Source: Kribbella catacumbae DSM 19601 (GTDB taxonomy: Bacteria; Actinomycetota; Actinomycetes; Propionibacteriales; Kribbellaceae). From it: a stretch of DNA of 64,000 nucleotides. The position numbers and the translations under genes were made by a program. Under the pieces are notes generated by a model. That model had not been told where the DNA came from. It saw only the letters and a program-made list of their open reading frames with translations, and made no database searches. This document shows, piece after piece, positions 14,884-24,450 of the stretch (its first letter is position 1; every line of letters starts with the position of its first letter). The stretch covers positions 62,001 through 126,000 of the forward strand of contig NZ_AQUZ01000015.1 of NCBI RefSeq assembly GCF_000372465.1. The letters run 5' to 3'.

Positions 14884-17538
14884 TCACTGGCGAGGTTTGA
14901 CTCGTTTGGTGGGGGCGGCCGTCAGGGGGTCTTCCGGCCAGGGGTGGCGTGGGTAGCGGGCCCGCAGGTCGGCGCGGACCTGCGGATAGCCCTGGCTCCA
15001 GAACGACGCGAGATCGCTGGTGATCCCGACCGGACGTCTCGCGGGCGAGAGCAGATGCAGCACGACCGGAACGCGGCCGTCCGCGACCATTGGGGTCGTG
15101 GTCCAGCCGAACACCTCCTGCAGTTTCACCGCCAGCACCGGCGGCTCGGCCCCGTCGTACACGAGCCGCACCTGAGAGCCGGACGGTACCGGAAGCCACT
15201 CCGGCGCAAGCTCAGCGAACCGGGTGGCAGCGGGCCACGGCAGCAGCCGTCGCAGCGCGGACGCCATCTCGATCCGGGCGAGGTCACGCGCACCACGGAC
15301 CGACGCGAGTTCCGGGCCGAGCCAGTCGTCGAGACTCGCCAGCAGGGCAGCGTCGTCGACCGCCGGCCACGGGGCTCCGAGGTGCGCATGACAGAACGCG
15401 AGCCGGGAACGCAAGGCGAGAGCGGCGTCGGACCAGCGCAGTACGGCGAGACCGCTGCGGCGCAGACCATCGCGGACGGCGGCTTGAACAAGCAGCGGGT
15501 CAGGTTTGGCGAGCGGTACGTCGTTCAGCACGATCGCTCCGAGCGCCTCCACGCGACGCGTCACGATTCGCCCGTCCTGCCAGCGGATCTGATCCGTGGA
15601 CGAGACGAGCTCGCCGGCCACCTCCCGGGCAGTCGCCTCGTCGATCGGCGCGGCGGAGCGAATCCTGGCATCGGCGCGGCCAGGCGCCCGGTCGGCGACC
15701 GCGATCGCGAGCCACTGCGTGGTCCGCAACACCGACTGTGGATCCAGCGCCGCCCCGGTGCCGCCGGACATCTGATACGTGGCCGAGTCGGCCCCACGAG
15801 CTCGCGCGATCCGATCCGGATACGCCAGCCCCACCACGATCCCAGCCGCCAGATCATCAGGGACCGTCCCACCAGCCGCCCGTGGCTCACCCCTGTTGTC
15901 CGGTACTACGCCGCCCGCCGCCCGCGATTCCTGCCCAGCTCGGGTGCCCGGTACGCGGTCCGCCGCACGCGACTCCTGCACACCTCGGGTGCCGGGTGTT
16001 GCGCCGCCCGGCGCCCGCGTGATGTTGTCCGGTTGCGGCTCAGCGCCTCGGGCGAGGCGCTTCGTTTCTTCTCGCCAGCGAGTGGTGGCTGCACGGTCGT
16101 TGCCTCGGCGTAGTGCTCGCCATCGCGCCGGCAGATCGTCGCCGGAGTCGCGACTGGAGTCGTCCGAGAGCATCGCGACGATCTCGCGGGCTCGCTCGGC
16201 GCCGACCCACGGCGTACCGTCCAGCAGCGCGCGAGCCAGCCTCGGATGGGCGCCGATCGCCGCCATCTGCCTTCCCCGCTCAGTGATCCGGCCACTGTCA
16301 TCGATCGCGTCAAGTCGGCGCAGCAACTCGGTCGCCGCAGTCATCGCCACCACCGGCGGCGCCTCCAGCAAGGTGAGACCGTCGCCACCGGGCGCACCCC
16401 ACGCGGCTAGGTCAAGCGCGAAGGCAGCAAGGTCCGCGGTAGCGATCTCCGGCGCCGCATGATCGTCGAGATGCGCGTGGTCAGTGGCAGACCAGCACCG
16501 ATAGACACGACCAGGTGCCTCACGTCCCGCCCGGCCAGCCCGCTGATCGGCAGACGACTTCGAGACCCGGCAGCTGACCAGCGCGCCAAGACCGCGGGAC
16601 TGATCGGTACGCGGTTCGCGGGCAAGACCTGAGTCGACCACAACCCTCACTCCCGGCACAGTCAGCGAACTCTCCGCGACCGAGGTCGTCACCACGATCC
16701 GCCGCTCAGCGCCCGGCGCCAGCGCGCGATCCTGCTCCGCCCGCGTCTGCCGGCCGAACAATGGCAACACATTCAGGCCCGCCAGCCGGCGCGTCACTCC
16801 GTTGATCTCGGCCTCCCCCGGAACGAACACGAGGATGTCACCGTCGTTCTCGGCCACCCCACGCCGGACCACCGCAGCGAGGTGATCCAGCAGCCGCGGG
16901 TCGACGCGCCCGCCGGGCAGCAACGGCACCGGGACCGGCGGCGGTGCCCACTCGATCGCCACGTCGAACATCGCGGCCGACGCGGTGACAACAGGCGCCA
17001 GGCTGTCAGCGGCCAGTGCGCGGCTCAGCGTCAGCGTGTCCGCGGTAGCCGACGTGGCGACGATCGCGAGGTCCTCGCGAAGGTTCGCCCGGATGTCGAC
17101 GCAGAAGGCGAGCAGCAGATCGGCATCCAGATGTCGTTCGTGGCATTCGTCGATCACCACCGCGGCGACGCCAGGAAGCTCGGGGTTCTGCTGCAAGCGT
17201 CGTACGAGAAGCCCTGTCGTCACCACCTCGACCCGCAGGTTCCGCCCGCCAGCGCGTTCGCCCCGCATCGCGTATCCGATGCGCTGGCCGAGCGGTTCGC
17301 CGATCAAGGTCGCCAATCGACTCGCGGCGGCGCGGGTCGCCATCCTGCGGGGTTCGGCGACGATGATCGTGCCGTCGAGCGCATCGGCCAGAGCGAGCGG
17401 CAGCAGAGAGGTCTTACCTGATCCGGGCGGCGCGACGAGGATCGCAGTACCGCGGAGGCGAACCGCATCGACGGTGGCAGGCAGAGCGGCCCGGACAGGC
17501 AGGTCCGCCCCCGGCACGGACGGATCGGGAAGTAGCAC
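14884..17538 (-). CDS. hrpB: ATP-dependent helicase HrpB
   Basis: The 884-residue DEAH/RHA-type helicase has Walker A VAPPGSGKTS, the DExH box VVIDECHERH, motif III ATSAT, and motif VI in SADQRAGRAGR. The C-terminal HrpB-specific domain ends in WPEDPLTAAPTKRVKPRQ. HrpB is a putative RNA/DNA helicase without a settled role. An odd insertion (residues about 490-555) consists of three 15-residue repeats (GTRGVQESRAADRVP and variants), absent from typical HrpB and probably a disordered linker. GTG start at 17538. Confidence 0.9.
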   Translation of the reverse strand: MLLPDPSVPGADLPVRAALPATVDAVRLRGTAILVAPPGSGKTSLLPLALADALDGTIIVAEPRRMATRAAASRLATLIGEPLGQRIGYAMRGERAGGRNLRVEVVTTGLLVRRLQQNPELPGVAAVVIDECHERHLDADLLLAFCVDIRANLREDLAIVATSATADTLTLSRALAADSLAPVVTASAAMFDVAIEWAPPPVPVPLLPGGRVDPRLLDHLAAVVRRGVAENDGDILVFVPGEAEINGVTRRLAGLNVLPLFGRQTRAEQDRALAPGAERRIVVTTSVAESSLTVPGVRVVVDSGLAREPRTDQSRGLGALVSCRVSKSSADQRAGRAGREAPGRVYRCWSATDHAHLDDHAAPEIATADLAAFALDLAAWGAPGGDGLTLLEAPPVVAMTAATELLRRLDAIDDSGRITERGRQMAAIGAHPRLARALLDGTPWVGAERAREIVAMLSDDSSRDSGDDLPARWRALRRGNDRAATTRWREETKRLARGAEPQPDNITRAPGGATPGTRGVQESRAADRVPGTRAGQESRAAGGVVPDNRGEPRAAGGTVPDDLAAGIVVGLAYPDRIARARGADSATYQMSGGTGAALDPQSVLRTTQWLAIAVADRAPGRADARIRSAAPIDEATAREVAGELVSSTDQIRWQDGRIVTRRVEALGAIVLNDVPLAKPDPLLVQAAVRDGLRRSGLAVLRWSDAALALRSRLAFCHAHLGAPWPAVDDAALLASLDDWLGPELASVRGARDLARIEMASALRRLLPWPAATRFAELAPEWLPVPSGSQVRLVYDGAEPPVLAVKLQEVFGWTTTPMVADGRVPVVLHLLSPARRPVGITSDLASFWSQGYPQVRADLRARYPRHPWPEDPLTAAPTKRVKPRQ

Positions 17539-17619
17539 GAGGCCGACGCTAGCCGACCCGCGACGCCAACCCCGATCTATTGGGTGGCCCGGTCAGGATC
17601 GCTGAACGAGACTTGGGCG

Positions 17620-18522
17620 ATGGTGACAACGCCTCGCCCGATCATCGACTCGGTGGTGCGGTCAGTCTGCGGCCGCGACGTCGAGTGCCTCGTTCCCCTC
17701 GCCGGTGGCGGGATGAACGAGACCTACCGCGCCGAGTTTGCCGGCGATGTCGCTGTGGTCGTCCGGATCGCGCGTCAGCCGACGCCGTGGTTCATCGACG
17801 AGGCGCACCTCATGACGCAGGCACGTGACGTCGGCGTACCGACAGCAGAGGTGCTCGGCCTGGAGCATCAGGAGCACAACGGCGAACTGTTGTCCTTCTC
17901 CGTCCAGCAGTTCCTACCGGGCAGCTCCCTCGCCGAGCTGGTCGGCGAACTGCCTGGCACTGATCTCGAGCGGTTGGTCATGGACGCCGGTGAGATTTTG
18001 GCACGGGTGCACAGCGTGGTCCCGGACGACGAGCGAGGTATCCGGCACGACCTGCGGTTGCCCGAAGAGCGCGAAGTCACCCGGGTCGCACGCATCGTCG
18101 AGGAGGCGCTTGGCCCAGCGGCAGCTGTGGTCGTCGAGCGGGGTGCTGAGTTCCTGCGCCACGAGGTGACGACCCGTACGGCGCCCCAGTTCTCGCTCGC
18201 CCAGGGCGACTTCTGTCCCAAGAATATCCTGGTTCACGACAAGACGGTCGTCGGCGTCATCGACTGGGAGTTCGCCGGCCCTGCTCCGCCGGCCTACGAC
18301 CTCGCCCAATGGGAGGTCGATGCCGGCGACCCTCTGCATGACCGATTGGACCTGGTGCGCCGCGGGTACGCGCGGGTCGCTGATCCCGAGTCGGCCGATG
18401 CCGGGTGGTCGCCGGCCTTCGCCATCGACTGGACACTCGAAAAGCTCGGTTGGAAGAACCCTGCTTCGCCGGCGCAGTTCCAGCGCTGCGTGGACGTGAT
18501 CGCCCGCTACACGGGCTGTTGA
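17620..18522 (+). CDS. Aminoglycoside phosphotransferase (APH)-family kinase
   Basis: About 300 residues with the APH/choline-kinase fold. It has a Gly-rich N-lobe segment LAGGGMNETYRAEF, the catalytic loop QGDFCPKNILV (Brenner motif, with D and N; the usual HGD is QGD here) and the metal-binding VIDWEFAG. Many members phosphorylate sugars, small alcohols or macrolides rather than aminoglycosides, so resistance should not be assumed. The ATG at 17620 is chosen; an in-frame GTG at 17584 is possible and neither has a strong Shine-Dalgarno. Confidence 0.78.
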   Translation: MVTTPRPIIDSVVRSVCGRDVECLVPLAGGGMNETYRAEFAGDVAVVVRIARQPTPWFIDEAHLMTQARDVGVPTAEVLGLEHQEHNGELLSFSVQQFLPGSSLAELVGELPGTDLERLVMDAGEILARVHSVVPDDERGIRHDLRLPEEREVTRVARIVEEALGPAAAVVVERGAEFLRHEVTTRTAPQFSLAQGDFCPKNILVHDKTVVGVIDWEFAGPAPPAYDLAQWEVDAGDPLHDRLDLVRRGYARVADPESADAGWSPAFAIDWTLEKLGWKNPASPAQFQRCVDVIARYTGC

Positions 18523-18563
18523 CCGGCTCAAGCAGCATTCGCCAACGAGTACTTCGCCGCCTT

Positions 18564-18678
18564 GCGGACCGCCACCACTCATGAACCGCGAAAGCCCCCG
18601 CCGCTCTGGCACCCACGCAGGCGTGGGAAGTGGCGCTCGCCCCGGCCCGCCGCACCTTTGTGGGTGGTGGCGGTCCGC
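18564..18678. repeat. 15-bp inverted repeat with 85-base structured loop
   Basis: GCGGACCGCCACCAC (18564-18578) is the exact complement of GTGGTGGCGGTCCGC (18664-18678). The loop contains its own CCCACGC/GCGTGGG hairpin. Function unknown. Confidence 0.7.
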
Positions 18679-18853
18679 GAGCTCGCCTTAGCACCCCTCA
18701 CCACCCCACCCAGCCACCCAACGGCTGCACCTCACCAGCCCGCCTTCACCAAGCAGGCGACGGAAAAGCCTGCGCGCACTCGCAGAAGGCGGGCGGGAGC
18801 GACCGGAGCAGCGAGCGACGCAGGAGCGAGCGGCGGAGAGTGGGTGGGGAATA

Positions 18854-18887
18854 CGAACGGCCCCGGTCAGCAGACCGGGGCCGTTCG
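18854..18887. terminator. Terminator after rplA
   Basis: CGAACGGCCCCGGTC-AGCA-GACCGGGGCCGTTCG is a perfect 15-bp hairpin with a 4-base loop, just past the rplA stop. A weak T-containing stretch follows on the minus strand. Confidence 0.85.
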
Positions 18888-18904
18888 GAAGAAGAGGCTG
18901 AGGC

Positions 18905-19624
18905 TCAGGCCTCGTTCTCCTCGAGGAGGTTGCGGGTGGCGTTAGGGTCGACCTGAACGCCCGGACCCATCGTCGTCGAGAAGACGGTCTTCTTGATGTA
19001 GCGGCCCTTCGAGCTGGAGGGCTTCAGCCGGAGAATCTCCTCCAGTGCGGCGCTGTAGTTCTCCACCAGCTGGGCCTCGTCGAAGGAGACCTTGCCGATG
19101 ATGAAGTGCAGGTTCGCGTGCCGGTCGACCCGGAACTCGATCTTGCCGCCCTTGATGTCGGTGACAGCCTTCGTCACGTCCGGGGTGACCGTACCGGTCT
19201 TCGGGTTCGGCATCAGACCACGCGGGCCGAGCACGCGACCCAGCCGGCCGACCTTGCCCATCATGTCGGGCGTGGCGACGACGGCGTCGAAGTCGAGCCA
19301 GCCGTCGGTGACCTTCTTGATCATGTCGTCGTCACCGACGAAGTCGGCGCCGGCGGCCAGTGCGGCCTCGGCCTTCTCACCGGTGGCGAAGACGAGGACC
19401 CGTGCCGTCTTGCCGGTACCGTGCGGAAGGTTGACGGTGCCGCGCACCATCTGGTCGGCCTTGCGGGGGTCGACCCCGAGCCGCATCGCGACGTCGATGG
19501 TCGAGTTGAACTTCTTGCCCGTCGCGCCCTGCTTGGCGAACTTGATCGCCTCGAGCGGGGTGTACAGGTGGTCGAAGTCGATCTTCTCCGCGATCGCGCG
19601 GTAGCTCTTGCTGCGTTGTGCCAT
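18905..19624 (-). CDS. rplA: 50S ribosomal protein L1
   Basis: The 239 residues start [10 protein letters not shown]. Landmarks are [11 protein letters not shown] and the [12 protein letters not shown] signature, ending in an acidic tail (LLEENEA). It forms the mobile L1 stalk that guides tRNA release and in many bacteria represses its own operon. The ATG at 19622-19624 has GGAG upstream; the longer frame is untranslated spacer from rplK. Transcribed with rplK and nusG. rplJ, usually close by, is about 14.8 kb away. Confidence 0.98.
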   Translation of the reverse strand: MAQRSKSYRAIAEKIDFDHLYTPLEAIKFAKQGATGKKFNSTIDVAMRLGVDPRKADQMVRGTVNLPHGTGKTARVLVFATGEKAEAALAAGADFVGDDDMIKKVTDGWLDFDAVVATPDMMGKVGRLGRVLGPRGLMPNPKTGTVTPDVTKAVTDIKGGKIEFRVDRHANLHFIIGKVSFDEAQLVENYSAALEEILRLKPSSSKGRYIKKTVFSTTMGPGVQVDPNATRNLLEENEA

Positions 19625-19733
19625 TTCTGATCTCCTGTTTCGGACGGTACTTCGTCGTCCGTTGTGGTCTTGACGGGCGAACCTCTCGCCCTTCCACTCC
19701 TGCCGGCTCACCGAGGTGAACCAAAAAGAGGTA

Positions 19734-20165
19734 CTACTTCTCGATCGTGACGCCCATCGAGCGCGCGGTGCCCTCGATGATCTTCATCGCGGCGTCGATG
19801 TCGCGCGCGTTCAGGTCGGGCATCTTGGTGGTGGCGATCTCGCGGACCTGGTCCTTGGTGATCTTGCCGACCTTGTCCTTCTGCGGGACGGCCGACCCCT
19901 TCTGCAGGCCCGCGGCCTTCTTGATCATCTCCGGCGCCGGCGGCGTCTTGGTGATGAACGTGAAGGAGCGGTCTTCGTAGATGGTGATCTCGACCGGCAC
20001 GACGTTTCCGCGCATGGACTCCGTCTGGGCGTTGTACGCCTTGCAGAACTCCATGATGTTGACGCCGTGCGGACCGAGCGCGGTACCGACCGGCGGGGCC
20101 GGAGTCGCGGCGCCGGCCTGGAGCTGCACCTTCACGAGGGCAGCGATCTTCTTCTTGGGAGGCAT
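19734..20165 (-). CDS. rplK: 50S ribosomal protein L11
   Basis: The 143 residues start [15 protein letters not shown]. The N-terminal domain has the thiostrepton-region prolines ([12 protein letters not shown]) and the C-terminal domain has [20 protein letters not shown]. It binds 23S rRNA at the GTPase centre. It sits 12 bases downstream of nusG. The 109-base spacer to rplA contains GGTTCACC/GGTGAGCC and CGGACG/CGTCCG hairpins. Confidence 0.98.
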   Translation of the reverse strand: MPPKKKIAALVKVQLQAGAATPAPPVGTALGPHGVNIMEFCKAYNAQTESMRGNVVPVEITIYEDRSFTFITKTPPAPEMIKKAAGLQKGSAVPQKDKVGKITKDQVREIATTKMPDLNARDIDAAMKIIEGTARSMGVTIEK

Positions 20166-20177
20166 TGTCTCGGGTCC

Positions 20178-21293
20178 TTAGACTTTCTGGATCTGGCTGA
20201 AGCTGAGTTCCACCGGGGTCTCCCGGCCGAAGATCTCCACCAGCGCCTTGATCCGCTGGGCGTCGGCATTGATCTCCGTGATCGTGGCGTGCAGGGTCGC
20301 GAACGGCCCGTCGACGACCATGACCGAGTCGCCCACACCGAAGTCGGCGACCTCGACCTTCTTCTTGGCCGCGGTCTTGGTGGGTGCGGCACCGGTCTCG
20401 GCTGCCGCCGCCTCGGCCGCCGCCACGACGGCCGGAGCGAGCATCTTCTCGACCTCTTCGAGGCTGAGCGGGACGGGCTTTTGGCTGTTCCCGACGAAGC
20501 CGGTCACCGACGGCGTGTGCCGCACGGTCGACCAGGACTCGTCCGTCAGGTCCATCCGGACCAGCACGTAGCCGGGAAGCACGGTGCGCTTGACCATCCG
20601 GCGCTGCCCGTTCTTGATCTCGGCGACCTCTTCGGTCGGCACGACGATCTCGAAGATGAAGTCCTCCATGTTCAGGGAGTTGATCCGGTTCTCGAGGTTG
20701 CCCTTGACCCGGTTCTCCATCCCTGAGTACGTGTGCACCACGTACCAGTCGCCGATCTGGGAGCGCAGCGTGGCGCGCAGCTCCTCCAGCGGGTCGCCCG
20801 GCTCTTCCGGCTCGACCTCTTCGGCTTCGACCTCTTCGGCTTCGTCTTCGGCTTCGTCTTCGTCGGCGGAGTCATCGGCGGAGGAGAAGACGACCTCGTC
20901 CACCTCGGCCGGAGCCGGCTCGGCGGTCTCCTCGGTCAGCTCTTCCGCGGCTTCGTCGACGTCGGCGGCGGTGACCACCTCGTCGTCCTCCGCGGCGTCG
21001 GCGGCCGCTACGACCACCACCGGCTCGGCGTCGGAGTCGTCCTCGTCGGCGTTGCCCTCTTCGGCGTCGTCGTCGGCGGAGTACTCGCTGTCGGCCGCCA
21101 CCGGGACGTCGTCCTCGTCGTCGGCGACCTCTACCTCGAGGTCGGCGAACAGGTCGTCGTCGTCATCATCGTCGTCGGAGTCGTCGAAACCCAAGTCGAG
21201 ATCGAGGTCGCCGTCGGAGTCAGCGGATACGTCGAACTCGTCCTTGTCGAGGACCTCGTCGTCGCGCTGGTCGGACACGTTGTACTCCGTCAT
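20178..21293 (-). CDS. nusG: Transcription termination/antitermination factor NusG with long acidic N-terminus
   Basis: The 371-residue protein has an NGN domain from about residue 181 ([19 protein letters not shown]), an Ala-rich insertion ([19 protein letters not shown]) and a C-terminal KOW domain ([14 protein letters not shown], then [15 protein letters not shown]). It binds RNA polymerase and links it to Rho or ribosomes. Residues 1-180 are extremely acidic and probably disordered. Many actinobacteria have such an extension, but this one is as long as the rest of the protein. Operon with secE and rplK. Confidence 0.96.
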   Translation of the reverse strand: MTEYNVSDQRDDEVLDKDEFDVSADSDGDLDLDLGFDDSDDDDDDDDLFADLEVEVADDEDDVPVAADSEYSADDDAEEGNADEDDSDAEPVVVVAAADAAEDDEVVTAADVDEAAEELTEETAEPAPAEVDEVVFSSADDSADEDEAEDEAEEVEAEEVEPEEPGDPLEELRATLRSQIGDWYVVHTYSGMENRVKGNLENRINSLNMEDFIFEIVVPTEEVAEIKNGQRRMVKRTVLPGYVLVRMDLTDESWSTVRHTPSVTGFVGNSQKPVPLSLEEVEKMLAPAVVAAAEAAAAETGAAPTKTAAKKKVEVADFGVGDSVMVVDGPFATLHATITEINADAQRIKALVEIFGRETPVELSFSQIQKV

Positions 21294-21352
21294 CTGTGCA
21301 TCGGGTGGTGGAACCGGTGAGCTCCGGCAGGTGGTCCAGGGCGGCTGGATCG

Positions 21353-21595
21353 TCAGCCAAAGATCTTGAACATCGCCCAGCCGAAGGCGAGGTCGAGCAC
21401 CGACACGATCGCGATGACGAACACCACGAAGGTCAGGACGACCACGAAGTAGGTGGAAAGCTGCTTGCGGGTCGGCCAGACCACCTTGCGGAGCTCGGCG
21501 ACCACCTGGCGGTAGAAACGCAGCAGCCGGTTACCCGACTTGCTTTCCGCAGGCTTGCCGGCGCCGGACGGTGCCGGCGTGCGCGTCTCCGTCAC
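21353..21595 (-). CDS. secE: Preprotein translocase subunit SecE
   Basis: The 80-residue single-span SecE has the conserved amphipathic helix [20 protein letters not shown] followed by one transmembrane segment (about residues 49-68). It stabilises SecY in the Sec channel. It lies 59 bases upstream of nusG and just downstream of tRNA-Trp, the usual actinobacterial order. Confidence 0.96.
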   Translation of the reverse strand: MTETRTPAPSGAGKPAESKSGNRLLRFYRQVVAELRKVVWPTRKQLSTYFVVVLTFVVFVIAIVSVLDLAFGWAMFKIFG

Positions 21596-21650
21596 GACCT
21601 ACCTCTTTCGCTAGCGGCGGCCTGGCCGGCGTTGTGCCGGTCAGGATTTG

Positions 21651-21723
21651 CAGGGCACGAGGGACTTGAACCCCCAACCTTCGGTTTTGGAGACCGATGC
21701 TCTGCCAGTTGAGCTAGTGCCCT
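21651..21723 (-). tRNA. tRNA-Trp (CCA anticodon)
   Basis: A 73-base cloverleaf. Acceptor arms are AGGGCAC/GTGCCCT, the D-arm GCTC/GAGC, the anticodon loop CTCCAAA and the T-arm GGGGG-TTCAAGT-CCCTC. Discriminator is G and CCA is not encoded. It lies between secE and the upstream divergent aminotransferase gene. Confidence 0.97.
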
Positions 21724-22017
21724 CTGCAAAGTTCCAGACGCCGCTGGACCTGATCTCGGGCATGCCGAGTCAGGGCCATCTACGCCCGGACTAGAAGAGT
21801 GTACGGGGTCGGGGCCACCTGGTCGAACTGAGCCCCAGGCTGCTCCGGGTCCCCGCCACGGGCGAAAACTCCCGCGGACTTCGGGCCGGACGTCGTACTG
21901 CGGGCAGAACCTTACCGTCTCCACGCACCTGCCAACGCAGGGGGCCCGGTGACAGTTCCTCCTCACCAGGCGATACCCGGATGTCAGCGGCGGCCGGGCA
22001 GTGCCAGGATGGGAGCC

Positions 22018-23211
22018 ATGGTCTCCCGCATCTCCGCACGTATCGGTGCTATCAGTGAATCGGCCACCCTCGCTGTCGACGCGAAGGCGAAGGCCCTCAA
22101 GGCGGCCGGGCGCCCGGTGATCGGCTTCGGCGCCGGTGAGCCGGACTTCCCGACCCCCGACTACATCGTCGAGGCCGCCGTCGAGGCGGCCCGCGATCCC
22201 AAGAACCACCGCTACAGCCCGGCGGGTGGTCTGCCCGAGCTGAAGCAGGCCATCGTCGCCAAGACGAAGCGGGATTCGGGGTACGAGATCGAGGCGAGCC
22301 AGGTGCTCGTCACCAACGGCGGCAAGCACGCCGTCTACAACACGTTCGCGACGCTGCTCGACCCGGGCGACGAGGTGCTGCTGCCGGCGCCGTACTGGAC
22401 CACCTACCCGGAGACGATCCGGCTGGCCGGCGGTGTGCCGGTCGAGGTGCTCGCCGACGAGAGCCAGAACTACCTGGTCACCGTCGAGCAGCTCGAGTCG
22501 GCCCGGACCGAGAAGACCAAGGCGCTGCTGTTCTGCTCGCCGTCGAACCCGACCGGCGCGGTGGACACCCCGGAGGCGGTCGAGGCGATCGGCCGCTGGG
22601 CGCTGGAGCACGACATCTGGGTGATCACCGACGAGATCTACGAGCACCTCACCTACGGGGACACCAAGTCGACCTCGCTGCCGGTCGTCGTACCGGAGCT
22701 GGCCGACCGGACCGTGGTCCTGAACGGTGTCGCCAAGACGTACGCGATGACCGGCTGGCGGGTCGGCTGGATGATCGGCCCGAAGGACGTCATCAAGGCC
22801 GCGACGAACCTGCAGTCGCACCAGACCTCCAACGTCTGCAACGTCGCCCAGCGCGCCGCGATCGCCGCCCTGACCGGTGACCTGAGCGCGGTCGACGAGA
22901 TGAAGGTGGCCTTCGACCGGCGCCGCAAGACGATGGTGCAGATGCTGAACGAGATCCCCGGCGTCGAGTGCCCGGTGCCGACCGGCGCGTTCTACGCGTA
23001 CCCGTCGGTCAAGGGTCTGCTCGGCAAGGAGATCAACGGCAAGGTCGCGAACACCTCGACCGAGCTGGCCGCCATCATCCTGGACGAGGCCGAGGTCGCG
23101 GTCGTACCCGGCGAGGCCTTCGGCGCTCCCGGTTACCTCCGGTTGTCGTACGCCCTGGGCGACGCCGACCTGACCGAAGGCGTCTCCCGGATCGCCAAGC
23201 TGCTCAGCTGA
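22018..23211 (+). CDS. aspC: Aspartate/aromatic aminotransferase (class I, PLP)
   Basis: About 397 residues of an AAT-like fold: [30 protein letters not shown], the PLP lysine in [16 protein letters not shown] and the substrate Arg near YLRLSYA. It exchanges amino groups between aspartate or related donors and 2-oxoglutarate. The ATG at 22018 follows GGGAG; 22009 is an alternative. In Streptomyces an aspC-like gene also stands next to secE, which supports orthology. Confidence 0.9.
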   Translation: MVSRISARIGAISESATLAVDAKAKALKAAGRPVIGFGAGEPDFPTPDYIVEAAVEAARDPKNHRYSPAGGLPELKQAIVAKTKRDSGYEIEASQVLVTNGGKHAVYNTFATLLDPGDEVLLPAPYWTTYPETIRLAGGVPVEVLADESQNYLVTVEQLESARTEKTKALLFCSPSNPTGAVDTPEAVEAIGRWALEHDIWVITDEIYEHLTYGDTKSTSLPVVVPELADRTVVLNGVAKTYAMTGWRVGWMIGPKDVIKAATNLQSHQTSNVCNVAQRAAIAALTGDLSAVDEMKVAFDRRRKTMVQMLNEIPGVECPVPTGAFYAYPSVKGLLGKEINGKVANTSTELAAIILDEAEVAVVPGEAFGAPGYLRLSYALGDADLTEGVSRIAKLLS

Positions 23212-23221
23212 ACCCCTCTCC

Positions 23222-23307
23222 CCGTTCATTCGCCCCTTTTTCACCCTCACGAGCCGCTGTCTAAGAAGGCACCTCGCAGAGAGGGTGAAAAAGGGGCGAA
23301 TGAACGG
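23222..23307. repeat. 27-bp perfect inverted repeat (element A)
   Basis: The arms at 23222-23248 and 23281-23307 are exactly complementary over 27 bases. The core ATTCGCCCCTTTTTCACCCT is shared with the element at 49566. The loop is 32 bases in both. It lies between two co-directional genes. Confidence 0.9.
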
Positions 23308-23361
23308 ATGGTTAGACCGCCCGGTTTCCATCCCTGGGCGGTCTGTCGGTAACCTTCTGTA

Positions 23362-24417
23362 ATGACGGATCGGGACCTGCGGCTGCTGCCGAAGACCCAC
23401 CTGCACCTGCACTTCTCCGGCTCGATGCGGCACCTCACCCTGGTCGAGCTGGCCGACACGCACGGGGTCCGGCTGCCGGACGCGCTGCGCACCGACTGGC
23501 CGCCCGAGCTGTCCGCCGCCGACGAGCGCGGCTGGTTCCGCTTCCAGCGGCTCTACGACGTGGCCCGCTCCGTACTGCGAACCGAGGACGACGTCCGCCG
23601 GCTGGTCCGCGAAGCCGCCGAGGACGACCGTGCCGACGGCTCCCGCTGGCTCGAGATCCAGGTCGACCCGTCGGGCTACGCGAGCCGCTTCCACGGCATC
23701 ACCGAGTTCACCGACCTGGTCCTGGACGCCGCGCGCGACGCCGCCGCGAGCACCGGGATCGCCGTCCAGGTCGTGATCGCCGCCAACCGCACCCGGCACC
23801 CGCTCGACGCCCGGACCCTGGCCCGCCTCGCGGCGCAGTACGCCGGACGTGGAGTGGTCGGCTTCGGCCTGTCCAACGACGAGCGACGCGGTACTACGTC
23901 CGAGTTCGCCCCGGCGTTCCGGATCGCCCGTCACGCCGGTCTGCTTGCCGCACCCCACGGCGGAGAGCTGTGCGGACCAGCAACCGTGCGCACGTGCCTC
24001 GACGAGCTGGGCGCCGGCCGGATCGGCCATGGGGTGCGCTCTGTCGAAGACCCGGAGCTACTGAAGCGAGTAGTCGACGCACAGGTCGCCCTGGAAGTCT
24101 GCCCGGCCTCCAACGTGTCACTGGGCGTCTACCGGCGAGCAGAGGACGTCCCACTGCGCCAGCTGTACGACGCGGGCGCCCGGATCGCGCTAGGCGCCGA
24201 CGACCCGCTGCTGTTCGGGTCCCGCCTGGCCGAGCAGTACGAGACGGCCCGCAACGTGCACGGTTTCAACGACGACGAGCTGGCCAACCTCGCCCGGGGC
24301 TCGGTGCTCGCCTCGACCGCGCCGGCCGAAGTACAGAAGAGCCTCCTGGGCGACATCGACGACTGGCTCGGAGTAGCTGAGAAGGCGACTGCGCCGACAC
24401 CTGCGCCGACGTACTAG
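23362..24417 (+). CDS. add: Adenosine deaminase-family metal-dependent hydrolase
   Basis: The 351-residue TIM barrel has zinc ligands in HLHLHFSGS, the catalytic His-Glu pair in PHGGELCGP, the IGHGVRS motif and the second metal Asp in ALGADDPLLF (SLNTDDP in classical enzymes). It should hydrolyse adenosine or deoxyadenosine to inosine, although some relatives use other purines. The Ser in FSGS (usually DG) is slightly atypical. It lies downstream of aspC, with element A between, as in the Streptomyces order. Confidence 0.87.
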   Translation: MTDRDLRLLPKTHLHLHFSGSMRHLTLVELADTHGVRLPDALRTDWPPELSAADERGWFRFQRLYDVARSVLRTEDDVRRLVREAAEDDRADGSRWLEIQVDPSGYASRFHGITEFTDLVLDAARDAAASTGIAVQVVIAANRTRHPLDARTLARLAAQYAGRGVVGFGLSNDERRGTTSEFAPAFRIARHAGLLAAPHGGELCGPATVRTCLDELGAGRIGHGVRSVEDPELLKRVVDAQVALEVCPASNVSLGVYRRAEDVPLRQLYDAGARIALGADDPLLFGSRLAEQYETARNVHGFNDDELANLARGSVLASTAPAEVQKSLLGDIDDWLGVAEKATAPTPAPTY

Positions 24418-24450
24418 ACCAGAGGTCGGCTGCGGCCTTACTTTGCGTAA

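Larger units (their letters stand above)
18523..18904. other. Gene-free 380-base interval between convergent APH gene and rplA
   Basis: No protein-like frame is convincing here. It holds a 15-bp inverted repeat with a long structured loop (18564-18678), a CCCACGC/GCGTGGG hairpin inside that loop and the rplA terminator near 18870. The rest shows nothing recognisable. Confidence 0.6.

Noticed and set aside
17620..18522. Aminoglycoside resistance gene
   Set aside because: The APH fold is broad and HGD is QGD here; the neighbourhood does not suggest resistance.
21592..24030. 812-residue open frame on the minus strand
   Set aside because: It crosses tRNA-Trp and runs opposite to aspC and add. 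The composition is typical for antisense shadow of high-GC genes and it has no recognisable domain.
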